Source of the DNA: Bacteroidia bacterium
GTDB lineage: Bacteria > Bacteroidota > Bacteroidia > Bacteroidales > Prolixibacteraceae
Length of the DNA stretch: 23,450 nucleotides
Assembly (NCBI GenBank): GCA_025358395.1
Contig: JANYJT010000015.1
Location: forward strand, 1-23,450
Direction of reading: 5' to 3'
The position numbers were made by a program, and so were the translations under genes. Below, piece after piece: positions 5,475-14,378 of this stretch. The notes under the pieces were generated by a model. It ran no database searches. It was not told the origin of the DNA and worked only from the letters and a program-made list of their open reading frames with translations. Position 1 is the first letter of the stretch. Each line of letters starts with the position of its first letter.

Positions 5475-7289
5475 TTACCACCCCGGATTCTGAACAAGAT
5501 TTGGATTGGTTAGCCTGTGCGATTCAGGAATCGGAAAATAGTACTTTTTATCTTCCCATTTTCTTGGAATTGTTGTGAGCCAGGTCAATTCTCCGGACGT
5601 ACTGTTTTTCAAACCTGCCGGATTGGAAGTGGTATTGGATACATTGATGTATGTTACGCCCGGAACAGTTGGCGAAGGCATGGTCTTGTAAAAGGCAACA
5701 TCCATTTTACCATCTTCATTCAGGTCTTGTGGCGTATTCAGTTCAGGTACATAAATGCCGTTCCATTCCATCTCCAGCAAAGGTCCCCTTTTCCATCTCA
5801 TAATGTCATAATATCGGAATCCTTCCATGGAAAGTTCGATTCCTCTATCCCTGCGGATTTCAAGGATAACAGGATCGGTTATGTCAGGGAAATATTTCGT
5901 TTGCATGTATGGATCTGCAACAGTTGGTTTGGTCGTCAAGCCTCCAGTGATACCAGCTCTTTTCCTTAACGCACCAATTGTGAGAGCCCAATCGGCATCA
6001 GTGAAAGACCCCAGTTCTGCTTTTGCTTCTGCATAATTTAATAGGACTTCCGCATAACGGAAATAGGATATAGGATTGATATTCAGGTTTCTGGTGTCAT
6101 AATAAACATCATCGAGACACCATTTGATGGGTTGATAGCCGGTATAAGTATAGGCAAAAGCGGGTGGAGTAGCAACCTGAAGTCCGGCACTCAATCTTTT
6201 GTAATCACCCAATCTGATGGTTTGCTTAAGCCTTTTGTCCCGACTCTTTACCTCATCCTTGAAAAGCATAGTCTGATAATTCGGGTTATTTGTAAAAGGA
6301 GTGCCATCCAGGTTGAGATAAGTATTAATGAATGTACGGATAAAATTGAACCGTACCCCGGTTGTGGAACTTGTGTGGACCCAATTGGCGGCATGCGTTA
6401 CACTTAGTGCCAGATCTGTTATTGAAGCCATCATTACTTCGCTGTTTGGCACCGGGGTTGCTGTTGTAAATACGGCCCTGTAGGAAAGGTCGGTCCCTGC
6501 TCCCTCATACAACTTAAATCCACTCTGATCCATGACGTATTTTGCCGCATCGGCGGATGCGGTAAGCCAGGTGGAAGCCGTTCCCTGAAGATTAAGTTCA
6601 GTATGATATTTCCGGAAGGTGCCTTCATACAGGCAAATACGTGATTTAAACGCATAAGCTATGTATTTGGTCACTAAGCTCTTCGACGCATCGGAGGTCG
6701 ACTTAATATTTTGACATGCATAGTCAATATCGGCAAGCACCGAATCCATTACCATGACTCTTGGATCCTGCTTTTTGTATAAAAGGGTACTGTCAGTAAC
6801 ATCCAGTGCTTTGCTGATCCATGGTACATCTCCATAACGTTTCACTTTTTCAAAATAAAACCAAGCCCTGAAAAATCTGGCCAGCCCCACGTAATTCTTT
6901 TTCACATCGGGTGCTATGATAGGATCGTTGCAATTCTGAATGAAATAATTGATGTTCCTTAAGGTTCCCCATCCCCAGTTCCAGTCAGCGCCCAAGGCAA
7001 CCAAATCCCAACCTGATTCAGAAGTATTATCGGAAGTTGTAGGACCATATCCTGTGGCCTGCAAAAATGGAGGGGCATTCCTTCTGGCAGTGTAATCGGC
7101 CATGTTATCTGCCCGATGGATATCATCAGCACTGGGAAGACCATTGTAAAATGACATTGCATATAAATCGAGTCCCTGTTGACTGCCAAATACAGAGGAT
7201 TTTGACGCCACGGACATGGGTTCCTGTTCCAGGCTGCAGCTTACAAAGAGCAGACTTAAAAGCAGAAACCAAATATATTGTTTTTTCAT
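5475..7289 (-). CDS. SusD/RagB-family outer-membrane glycan-binding lipoprotein
   Basis: A 604-residue lipoprotein with the lipobox LFVSC (C18). It is the surface-exposed partner that captures substrate and closes like a lid over a SusC-type TonB-dependent transporter. Family signs include the N-terminal helical repeats (FFRAWFYFEKVKRYGDVPW at about residues 140-160), the RYAEVLLNYAEAKAELG helix, and the strongly conserved EIRRDRGIELSMEGFRYYDIMRW near residues 475-500. Length fits the larger members of the family. Its start lies 24 bases after the susC stop, so the two are co-transcribed. The ligand cannot be told from sequence. Confidence 0.96.
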   Translation of the reverse strand: MKKQYIWFLLLSLLFVSCSLEQEPMSVASKSSVFGSQQGLDLYAMSFYNGLPSADDIHRADNMADYTARRNAPPFLQATGYGPTTSDNTSESGWDLVALGADWNWGWGTLRNINYFIQNCNDPIIAPDVKKNYVGLARFFRAWFYFEKVKRYGDVPWISKALDVTDSTLLYKKQDPRVMVMDSVLADIDYACQNIKSTSDASKSLVTKYIAYAFKSRICLYEGTFRKYHTELNLQGTASTWLTASADAAKYVMDQSGFKLYEGAGTDLSYRAVFTTATPVPNSEVMMASITDLALSVTHAANWVHTSSTTGVRFNFIRTFINTYLNLDGTPFTNNPNYQTMLFKDEVKSRDKRLKQTIRLGDYKRLSAGLQVATPPAFAYTYTGYQPIKWCLDDVYYDTRNLNINPISYFRYAEVLLNYAEAKAELGSFTDADWALTIGALRKRAGITGGLTTKPTVADPYMQTKYFPDITDPVILEIRRDRGIELSMEGFRYYDIMRWKRGPLLEMEWNGIYVPELNTPQDLNEDGKMDVAFYKTMPSPTVPGVTYINVSNTTSNPAGLKNSTSGELTWLTTIPRKWEDKKYYFPIPESHRLTNPNLVQNPGW

Positions 7290-7313
7290 AATTGTAATTT
7301 TTAAAAAGTAGAG

Positions 7314-10300
7314 TTAAAATGTTACGCTTACACCCAAAGAAATACTTTTCAACATCGGATAGTTTTGACCATCACCTGAGTTGCCTGAAGTAAATAGTTG
7401 ATCTGAAGGAGTTGTATTGTCGATGTCGATATCTCTTGTCAACCTGTAGAGAGGGGACCAGCTCCATAGATTTTCACCTGAGAAATAGAATTTAATATTT
7501 TCTGCTCCGATCTTTGAAGACAAACTCTTTGGAAGATTGTATCCAAACTGAATGTTTTTCAGGCGGATATAAGCGATGTTCTGAAGAAATCTTGTTTGTT
7601 CAGATTGGAGGATTCCTCCAGCGCGGTTATTTTGGCGGGCAACATACCTTGGCATATACGCGTCAGTATTTTCGGGTGTCCAGTGGTTGTCGATTTGCCA
7701 GGCAGGTAGCTTGTTGTAAGGCCTGTTGTACTGTCCCCAGAAAACTTCTGATTCAATACTGGGCCACCAATCCTGCTTGCCAACACCCTGAAAAAAAGTA
7801 GAAAAGAAAAAATCATTCCAATTAGCACCCACGTTAAATGAATACATAAATCGCGGTGAAGAATTCCCGATAATAAACCTGTCGCCCGGATTGGTGACTG
7901 TATTGGTTCCGGGATTTACATCCTTGTCTCCGTTCCGGTCTTTCAGCTTGACATCGCCCGGATAAATCTTACCGGATGCAGTTGTCAAAAACCGGGGCGA
8001 TTGCTTGGCATGGCTGTCGATATCGGCCTGGTCAATGAAGAATCCTTCAGTTTCGTATCCCCATATCTCACCCAATACCTGTCCCACACGGTAGTCGGAC
8101 AGAAATAAATCAGGATTGTTGTATTTTGTAATGACAGATCTGTTATCAGCGAGCGTGAAACGTAGGTCATAATGGAATGGTTTGGATAATAAATTGAACT
8201 TATCTCTCCATGTTAGCATGAGTTCCCATCCCTTTGTTTGCAGGTCAGCATAGTTACCTCTTGGAGAGGTTGCACCAAAAACGGCCGGCAGCGTCATCCC
8301 GATGGTATACATATCGGTTGTATTGCGGACATAATAATCGCCGACAAAACTCAAACGATCTTTCAGCATCGAGAAATCCAATCCAATGTCTGTCGTTGTA
8401 GCTGTTTCCCAGGTGAGTCCTTCAGGAAGTACACTTGGCCGACTGGTATATTGAGGTTTAACGCCGTTGAGAATTCTGCCGGATTGAGTAATGGCCAAGG
8501 TTTCCAAAAAATTGTAAGAACCAATGTTCCCATTACCCAGTGAACCATAAGATGCCCTCACTTTCAGATTGGAAATGAGTGATGGATTTACTTTCCAGAA
8601 TGATTCATTTGAGATACGCCATCCTGCTGAATACGATGGGAAAAAGGCAAAACGCTGGCTTGACGGGAATTTTGATGATCCATCATATCGGCCATTCACT
8701 TCGATCAGGTATTTATCCTTGAAAGAGTAGTTAATTCTGGAAAACCCTCCAAGGATGTTCCACTTTTCCCAGCCACCTTCAGTAACGATAGACTGCCCTA
8801 AGGCGAGGTTAAGGTCTATGGCATCTTCAAAAATAAGTCCGTTACGCTGTGCCATTACTCTGGTATAGGTAGATTGCTCATAATTGTAACCTGCAAGAAA
8901 TTTGATGTAATGGTTATCTTTTACTCTTTTTTCGTACTCGGTATAAATGTTAGTGGAAATGTATTGTGATTCAGTTTTAATTTCACGAAGGTCATTTGTG
9001 GTTGTTCCAACATAAGCGATCACACCAGGTTTGTTGCTGTAAGGAACAGGAACCTGCTTCCGTTTTTCACCATTATCTCTTTTTTGATAGGTGAAATCAC
9101 CCTTAATCCGAAGTGTATTATTTAAAAACTGAGCAACAAATCCATTGGTGGTTTTAAATGTTTTTCTGGTGATGTCATACCCGTTTTTACCGTACCAAAA
9201 ATCACCGACTGTGTAAGCAGCCGATGCGGTAAGTGTGCCATCCGGATTGAACATGGTTGCCAGCGGATGACCCTCATCGCCAATGTTTCTCCAGATGCCA
9301 CTGCCTTCGCCTACATTCAGCGGATTATGGTACTTCATACTTGAATATTCAGTGTTGTTATCGATTCTCAGCCAGGGAAATACCTGAACGGAACCCTTGC
9401 TTCTGAAATTCATCATTTCATATTTATCGGAATTGTACCTGAATAATCCATCTTGACCCATATACCTTCCTGTCAATAAGTAACTTGTGGTTTTACTACT
9501 TCCTGAAATGGAGATGTTTTGTTCGTTAGCGAGTTCATAGTCTTTGTACAAGAGTGCGTAATGATCGGTACTTCCATAATAAACATATTCGCCGGTTACC
9601 GGATCGATTTCAACCTCCTTGTCGGTCGGAAGCGGACTATTGTGCCTTCTTTCCAATTCATTGAAATAGGCTTGCGAAAATTTGAGGGTTTTGTTTACAG
9701 CCGCAGGATAAGTACCATCCCAATTAAAGGAAGATTCTGCAAAGTATTTTGCCCAGGTGTATCCGTCTGTAACATAATTGGGTATTGTGATCGGATTTTT
9801 AACAGATACGTTTGATGAAACAGTAATCGAAGTTCTTTCTTTTTCAGGGTTTCTGGTAGTAATAAGTACCACTCCAAATACAGCCCTTGCACCGTAAATT
9901 GAAGCTGAGGCTGCATCCTTAAGCAATGTAACACTGGCAATATCATTCGGATTAAGTAAACTAGGATCGCCTTCCGCCCCGTCGATCAAAATAAGGGCAT
10001 TACCTCCCTGTCCGATTGAAGTTGTTCCCCTGATATTGTAACTTGGCGACTGGTTGGGCTTACCATCCAGAAGCCGGATATTCAGGTTCGGCATGACGCC
10101 TTTCAATCCTTGTGACAGGTTGGTCATTGACCTGTTCTCAAGAGTTGCACTTGTAACCTGGTCGACTGCCCCGGTTAAGTTGGCCTTTTTCTGTGTACCA
10201 TAACCTACAACTACGACTTCTTCTACACCAACAGTACTTGATTTCAGGGTGACATTGATGGTCGTTTTAGATCCAATTGGTTGATCTTGAGGATCCATTC

Positions 10301-10859
10301 CGATAAAAGAGAATGATAGAATATTTGCGTTCAAAGGTATACCGGTGAGCGTATATTTCCCGTTGATGTCTGTGACGATTCCAACCGTAGTTCCTTTTAC
10401 CACAACTGAAACACCAGGCAACGGCATCATATTTTCATCTTTTACAGTACCGGAAATTGTTTTGGTCTGCTTTTCCTGTTGATCGGATGGCGTTATATCA
10501 ATGGATTTTTTAATTACAACAGTTTTGTCATCAATCTCATAAGAAAATCCAAAAGGAACAATAATCTTATCCAATACCTCTTCAAGTTTGGCCTTTTCTG
10601 TATCGATTGTAACCATTGGAGTCTGATTAAAATAATCGGATCGATAAAGAAAATGGAAATCACTTTGTTCCTCGATCAATTTTAAAACGTCAGAAACTGT
10701 AGCATTTTCGACTTTTAAACTAAGTTTGGTTTGTTGAGAATATACGCTTGCAGAAACCTGTAAAAAACCTGCAAGAAAGAAAAACATTGTCATCCTCATG
10801 ATAAAGAAGGTTTTTTGCCATCCGCTGTCGCAGATGGGATTCCATCGTTTTTTTTTCAT
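7314..10859 (-). CDS. SusC/RagA-family TonB-dependent outer-membrane transporter with STN domain
   Basis: An 1181-residue outer-membrane protein. In order: signal peptide (hydrophobic segment about residues 18-40, cleaved near VYSQQ), STN secretin/TonB short N-terminal domain (about 45-115), carboxypeptidase-regulatory-like beta sandwich (about 135-208), the SusC-type segment VEEVVVVGYGTQ (about 213-223), plug domain (about 225-340) and a 22-strand barrel ending in GVSVTF. It imports an oligosaccharide or glycoside, powered by TonB-ExbBD. The STN domain is the hallmark of transporters that signal to a FecR/ECF-sigma pair, which is present directly upstream. Substrate import should therefore trigger the locus's own transcription. 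Confidence 0.97.
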   Translation of the reverse strand: MKKKRWNPICDSGWQKTFFIMRMTMFFFLAGFLQVSASVYSQQTKLSLKVENATVSDVLKLIEEQSDFHFLYRSDYFNQTPMVTIDTEKAKLEEVLDKIIVPFGFSYEIDDKTVVIKKSIDITPSDQQEKQTKTISGTVKDENMMPLPGVSVVVKGTTVGIVTDINGKYTLTGIPLNANILSFSFIGMDPQDQPIGSKTTINVTLKSSTVGVEEVVVVGYGTQKKANLTGAVDQVTSATLENRSMTNLSQGLKGVMPNLNIRLLDGKPNQSPSYNIRGTTSIGQGGNALILIDGAEGDPSLLNPNDIASVTLLKDAASASIYGARAVFGVVLITTRNPEKERTSITVSSNVSVKNPITIPNYVTDGYTWAKYFAESSFNWDGTYPAAVNKTLKFSQAYFNELERRHNSPLPTDKEVEIDPVTGEYVYYGSTDHYALLYKDYELANEQNISISGSSKTTSYLLTGRYMGQDGLFRYNSDKYEMMNFRSKGSVQVFPWLRIDNNTEYSSMKYHNPLNVGEGSGIWRNIGDEGHPLATMFNPDGTLTASAAYTVGDFWYGKNGYDITRKTFKTTNGFVAQFLNNTLRIKGDFTYQKRDNGEKRKQVPVPYSNKPGVIAYVGTTTNDLREIKTESQYISTNIYTEYEKRVKDNHYIKFLAGYNYEQSTYTRVMAQRNGLIFEDAIDLNLALGQSIVTEGGWEKWNILGGFSRINYSFKDKYLIEVNGRYDGSSKFPSSQRFAFFPSYSAGWRISNESFWKVNPSLISNLKVRASYGSLGNGNIGSYNFLETLAITQSGRILNGVKPQYTSRPSVLPEGLTWETATTTDIGLDFSMLKDRLSFVGDYYVRNTTDMYTIGMTLPAVFGATSPRGNYADLQTKGWELMLTWRDKFNLLSKPFHYDLRFTLADNRSVITKYNNPDLFLSDYRVGQVLGEIWGYETEGFFIDQADIDSHAKQSPRFLTTASGKIYPGDVKLKDRNGDKDVNPGTNTVTNPGDRFIIGNSSPRFMYSFNVGANWNDFFFSTFFQGVGKQDWWPSIESEVFWGQYNRPYNKLPAWQIDNHWTPENTDAYMPRYVARQNNRAGGILQSEQTRFLQNIAYIRLKNIQFGYNLPKSLSSKIGAENIKFYFSGENLWSWSPLYRLTRDIDIDNTTPSDQLFTSGNSGDGQNYPMLKSISLGVSVTF

Positions 10860-10907
10860 AAATTTGTACTGTTTTGATTAAACCATTTGGTATTTGTTAC
10901 TGAATGT

Positions 10908-10940
10908 AATGCGGGAAATGGTGCAAACATTTTCCGCATT
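10908..10940 (+). terminator. Hairpin in the fecR-susC spacer, T-tract on the + strand
   Basis: A 13-bp stem (10908-10920 with 10928-10940, one G-T pair) around GTGCAAA is followed by a run of T on the + strand (10940-10945). It therefore reads as an intrinsic terminator only against the direction of the surrounding genes. It may stop antisense transcripts, or act as an mRNA structure between fecR and susC. Confidence 0.45.
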
Positions 10941-10956
10941 TTTTTAATTTTTTCTC

Positions 10957-12135
10957 CTATCTGATGGTAATTTTTTTCCCTTCAATTTGAAATTCCACTT
11001 CATGTGTCTTTTCAATTTTTTTCAACACTTCACCAAAATCTTCATAACGCTTCAAATTCCCGGTGAATTTGACCCCTTTGAGACCTTCATTGGCGAAGAG
11101 GACCTCTACATCATACCATTTAGCTAAATTGGACATGATCTCTTCGAGATTTTGGTTTCTAAAAACAAACCTTCCCTCTTTCCACGCAATATACTGATAA
11201 GGATCAACTGCAATTTTTGAAATACTTTCATCTGATTTGCCAAGCCGACTTTGTTCGTTGGGCGCTAACACCTGTCTTATCTCAGGTTTTTTGCTACAAA
11301 AAACCTCCACACTTCCTTTAACCAGAGTTGTATAAACGAATTGACTCTCTTTGTAGCAGGAAATATTAAATTCCGTGCCGAACACTTCCACAGTCTGCTG
11401 ACCTGACTCCACAAAAAATGGACTCTTTTCATTCCTCACGACATCAAAAAAAGCTTCACCAGTCAGTTCTACCCTTCGTTCTTTGTCTGAAAACTGAACA
11501 GGATAATGCAACACCGTTTCTGAATTTAGCCAAACTTTGGTCCCGTCCGAAAGTTGGAGTGAAAACTCACCTCCCCGGGGAACGGTTAAAGTATTGTATT
11601 TGATTTTTTGGGGAATGATCTCTTTATCTGTATATTTTAATTTACTTCCTTCGCTTGAAATCGTAGCTCCATCCTCGGTCAGGATAAGATTTCCTGTCGA
11701 AGTCAGATGATGGATTGAGCCGTCATTCAGGGTTAAAGTGGCTTTGTTCGCTCCAGGTGGAATGGGTTGAGCCGTTTCGTTTGAAGTGGAAGCTACATTG
11801 GAAGGTTCAAACTTTGTGTCTCTGGTTATAATAATGACAATCAGAATTATGACTACAGATGCTACAGTGATGAGTGGCAAAATCCATTTGGTATGGAGGT
11901 GGCTTTCTTTGTTTAGTTTTCCCTGTAATTCTCTCCAGGCCCGCTCCGTTTCTGACTTTGTATCGGTGAAACTTGAACCTTGCTTGTGGAAGCGCTCTGC
12001 GTTATCAAAATACTGTTGATGTAAATAACTCTCACTAAGCCACTTAGAAAGAAACTGATCCTCCTCTGCAGATAAAGTATGATTAATTTTCCCCCAAATC
12101 AGTTTAAAATCTATGATAGATCTTTCCCTGGGCAT
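10957..12135 (-). CDS. FecR-family anti-sigma factor
   Basis: A 392-residue inner-membrane regulator. It has a cytoplasmic N-terminal part (1-83) that should bind the ECF sigma factor, a single transmembrane helix (about 84-104), a periplasmic FecR domain (about 185-285, with TVPRGGEFSLQLSDGTKVWL and LTGEAFFDV), and a C-terminal DUF4974 domain (about 320-392, FRNQNLEEIMSNLAKWYDVEV), which contacts the STN domain of the transporter. Its start lies 24 bases after the stop of the sigma gene and susC follows after 97 bases. Together these make a trans-envelope signalling relay from substrate binding at SusC to sigma release. Confidence 0.95.
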   Translation of the reverse strand: MPRERSIIDFKLIWGKINHTLSAEEDQFLSKWLSESYLHQQYFDNAERFHKQGSSFTDTKSETERAWRELQGKLNKESHLHTKWILPLITVASVVIILIVIIITRDTKFEPSNVASTSNETAQPIPPGANKATLTLNDGSIHHLTSTGNLILTEDGATISSEGSKLKYTDKEIIPQKIKYNTLTVPRGGEFSLQLSDGTKVWLNSETVLHYPVQFSDKERRVELTGEAFFDVVRNEKSPFFVESGQQTVEVFGTEFNISCYKESQFVYTTLVKGSVEVFCSKKPEIRQVLAPNEQSRLGKSDESISKIAVDPYQYIAWKEGRFVFRNQNLEEIMSNLAKWYDVEVLFANEGLKGVKFTGNLKRYEDFGEVLKKIEKTHEVEFQIEGKKITIR

Positions 12136-12159
12136 AAAGTTTAGTTTGAACTAAGACAC

Positions 12160-12735
12160 TCAGGCATCAAAAAAGGGTGACAAAAGAGAAAACAATATTG
12201 CAGTTCTATCGAAAAGTATTTTACGTAGCTTGTCTTTGCCCCGAAGCAGCTGAGTTTTTACTGTATTCTCGCTTACATGATTCTTTTTGGCAATTTCGCG
12301 AAGCTTCATACCCTCTAAATATTTTAATTTAAATATCTCGCCCATTTCTTTGGGTAATTTGGAAATAGCCTCACTGACCTGACGCATAATTTCAGGATCC
12401 TCCATGCATTCAACCTCATCCTGAGCCAATACAGTACTCATGTATGCGATATTGTGCTGATCATGAATATGCAGATCCCGTAAATAATTCAGACAACGAT
12501 TTCTGACAGACTGAAAGAAGTAGGATTTCAAAGAGTTGTCGAGGTCAATAGGTTCCGCATTTTCCCAAAAATGGATAAACAGTGTTTGCACAATGTCTTC
12601 ACATGCCTGTTTGTCAAATAGATATCCTTCTGCAAACTTGACTAATTGAGGGTAATAATTTTTGAATAAAGCTTCGTAAACTTTTAGGTTACGATTCTTT
12701 ATTTCATTTAGAACTATTTTGTCTTCAACCAGCAT
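12160..12735 (-). CDS. RNA polymerase ECF-type sigma-70 factor
   Basis: A 191-residue ECF sigma factor. Region 2 is at about residues 20-85 (YYPQLVKFAEGYLFDKQACEDIVQ and the RNRCLNYLRD helix that melts and reads the -10 element). Region 4 is at about 120-175 (LPKEMGEIFKLKYLEGMKLREIA followed by the VSENTVKTQL recognition helix). Regions 1.1 and 3 are absent, as usual in this class. Immediate downstream fecR, susC and susD show it to be the dedicated regulator of the uptake locus. Held inactive by FecR until substrate signal; this role is from the family, not tested here. Confidence 0.95.
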   Translation of the reverse strand: MLVEDKIVLNEIKNRNLKVYEALFKNYYPQLVKFAEGYLFDKQACEDIVQTLFIHFWENAEPIDLDNSLKSYFFQSVRNRCLNYLRDLHIHDQHNIAYMSTVLAQDEVECMEDPEIMRQVSEAISKLPKEMGEIFKLKYLEGMKLREIAKKNHVSENTVKTQLLRGKDKLRKILFDRTAILFSLLSPFFDA

Positions 12736-12843
12736 GGGTTAGTGTAGTATCGTCAGGGAAACAATACGATTATGGAACCTTTTATTAACGGTATAGAAAG
12801 TCTGCAGGAAATATAACTCAAGATTTTAAACTCAAGAGATTAG

Positions 12844-13857
12844 TTATTTTTGAATTGGCCGGATCTCAATATTTCTGTATGATACTTTCCCGTGATCTCC
12901 CTGGAGGTAGAGCGGTCCGGGGATAAATTCATCAGGTGTGATAGCTCCTCCGGTGCATCCGAGTACAGGTTGATTGTTGATGATGGTTTTGCCGTTGAGG
13001 ATCACCGTGACATGCCTGTCGCAAAGCGTGATATCCAGATCTTGCCAGTTTCCTGCCGGTTTCTCGGCTGATTCTGAAGGAGTAATTCTGCTGTAAAGCG
13101 CTCCCATGTTATGCGGATCCAATCCCTTGCCATAACTGTCAAGTACCTGAATCTCATATATGCCCCTAAGGTAGATCCCGCTGTTGCTGCCAGCCGGAAC
13201 ATTGACCTGCAACTTCAGGTTGAAATCTTCGAATTTATCAATTGTGCAAATATTGCCATAGGAAATATGTGGTTGTCCTTCCTTTTGAACCGGATCGTTT
13301 ATCAGTTCGCCATTTACAACCGACCAGCCATTCACTTTTTTCTCTTCTAAAAGCCTCCAGCCTGTAAGGTCTTTGCCATTAAGCAATTTGACTGTTTTGC
13401 CATAAACAACCTTAGAGAGATCTGGTGCTGCAGGCACATCAGGGATTTTCTTTCCGGTAAAGCGCATCGTAGAGCTGCTTCCATCTTTCTCGGGTGAAAT
13501 CATTTCACCGGCCAACATTTCACCATAAAGATTGAAACGGAACAAGGTGCCGGCCAAATGTGTACGGGCCGGGGCTCCTGATGCATCTGTGGTTCTTACA
13601 AAGTTGCGGCTTCTGGTAACCACAAGCGTTTCTCCATCCATGTAAACACTGGAGACTGGTTCGACACTTCCTCCGAACCATAGTAGGCTGGCTTCCAGAT
13701 AGGTGTCCATCTGCTTGACCCCAAGCCATCCGGCACCACCGGGAAGGGAAAGAGCCCATCGTCCAAGAAATGGTTTTGCTGAATCAATTGCCTTGGTAAC
13801 ATTCGGAATTGAAAGCAATAGAATCAATGATCCGATCAGACTGATTTTTCTTAACAT
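12844..13857 (-). CDS. Exported DUF1080 protein (3-keto-disaccharide hydrolase family)
   Basis: A 337-residue protein with a signal peptide (residues 1-23, ends TKA). Residues 25-140 form a beta-rich domain of the type often found before DUF1080. Residues about 150-335 are the DUF1080/PF06439 fold, a concanavalin-like beta sandwich with the family pattern LLNGKDLTGW, NFNLKLQVNVPAGSNSGIYLRG-like strand and SYRNIEI ending. Some members hydrolyse 3-keto-glucosides and 3-keto-disaccharides. It lies 108 bases upstream of the sigma gene on the same strand and is the only intact enzyme candidate in the uptake locus, so substrates may be oxidised glycosides. That link is by position only. Transcription together with the sigma gene is not shown. 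Confidence 0.85.
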   Translation of the reverse strand: MLRKISLIGSLILLLSIPNVTKAIDSAKPFLGRWALSLPGGAGWLGVKQMDTYLEASLLWFGGSVEPVSSVYMDGETLVVTRSRNFVRTTDASGAPARTHLAGTLFRFNLYGEMLAGEMISPEKDGSSSTMRFTGKKIPDVPAAPDLSKVVYGKTVKLLNGKDLTGWRLLEEKKVNGWSVVNGELINDPVQKEGQPHISYGNICTIDKFEDFNLKLQVNVPAGSNSGIYLRGIYEIQVLDSYGKGLDPHNMGALYSRITPSESAEKPAGNWQDLDITLCDRHVTVILNGKTIINNQPVLGCTGGAITPDEFIPGPLYLQGDHGKVSYRNIEIRPIQK

Positions 13858-13921
13858 AGGAGGGAATTTTAGTTTGGATTTGTCGCTAAGATTGAATTGT
13901 CAGTCTCAAAGTTAAGGAAAT

Positions 13922-13961
13922 GTTTGAAATGTTCAAACCCAATAAACCCTTCAAACAATCT
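13922..13961. repeat. Dispersed intergenic repeat, copy A
   Basis: It starts with the inverted pair GTTTGAA/TTCAAAC around ATG and contains the 15-mer ATAAACCCTTCAAAC (13942-13956). It is a shorter, rearranged version of copies at about 15771 and 23092. It lies between the DUF1080 gene and the stop of the thioesterase gene. Confidence 0.65.
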
Positions 13962-14378
13962 TTACAACAGCTCCTCAAACCCATGGATGGCTTCCATTTT
14001 CATGGGTCGTCCACGGTGAATCCCGACACCTGTTACCTTGGCATGGGATACTAATTTATTCTCAGGTAGTTTAAAAATATCCTGTTCAAAAATCATTCTG
14101 AGATGTCCCTCTATTCTTGTAGTTACTGTGACTTTGAAAATATCACCGCTCCGCAAAGAGTATTTGTAATCAATCTCTACCCTTGAAATAAGAAGATCAA
14201 TCCCTTCGTTGTGAAGCTTGGCAAAGTCTATTTTTTTACCAAGAAGGAACTGGTGCCGTGCATGTTCATAGTAGTTCTGGTAGACTGAGTTATTGACAAT
14301 TCCCTGCAGATCGCACTCGTAATCACGAACCGAAAATTCGAGCTCATAAGGTACTACAATCTCCGGATTCTCTTTCAT
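13962..14378 (-). CDS. Hotdog-fold acyl-CoA thioesterase (4HBT/YbgC-like)
   Basis: A 138-residue single hotdog domain. The active-site region reads [24 protein letters not shown], with D23 at the position of the catalytic aspartate, followed by the long central helix. The rest is the beta sheet ([42 protein letters not shown]). Such proteins hydrolyse acyl-CoA or acyl-ACP thioesters, probably in the cytoplasm as a dimer or tetramer. The start ATG overlaps the tyrS stop as ATGA, so translation is probably coupled. Acyl substrate unknown. Confidence 0.9.
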   Translation of the reverse strand: MKENPEIVVPYELEFSVRDYECDLQGIVNNSVYQNYYEHARHQFLLGKKIDFAKLHNEGIDLLISRVEIDYKYSLRSGDIFKVTVTTRIEGHLRMIFEQDIFKLPENKLVSHAKVTGVGIHRGRPMKMEAIHGFEELL

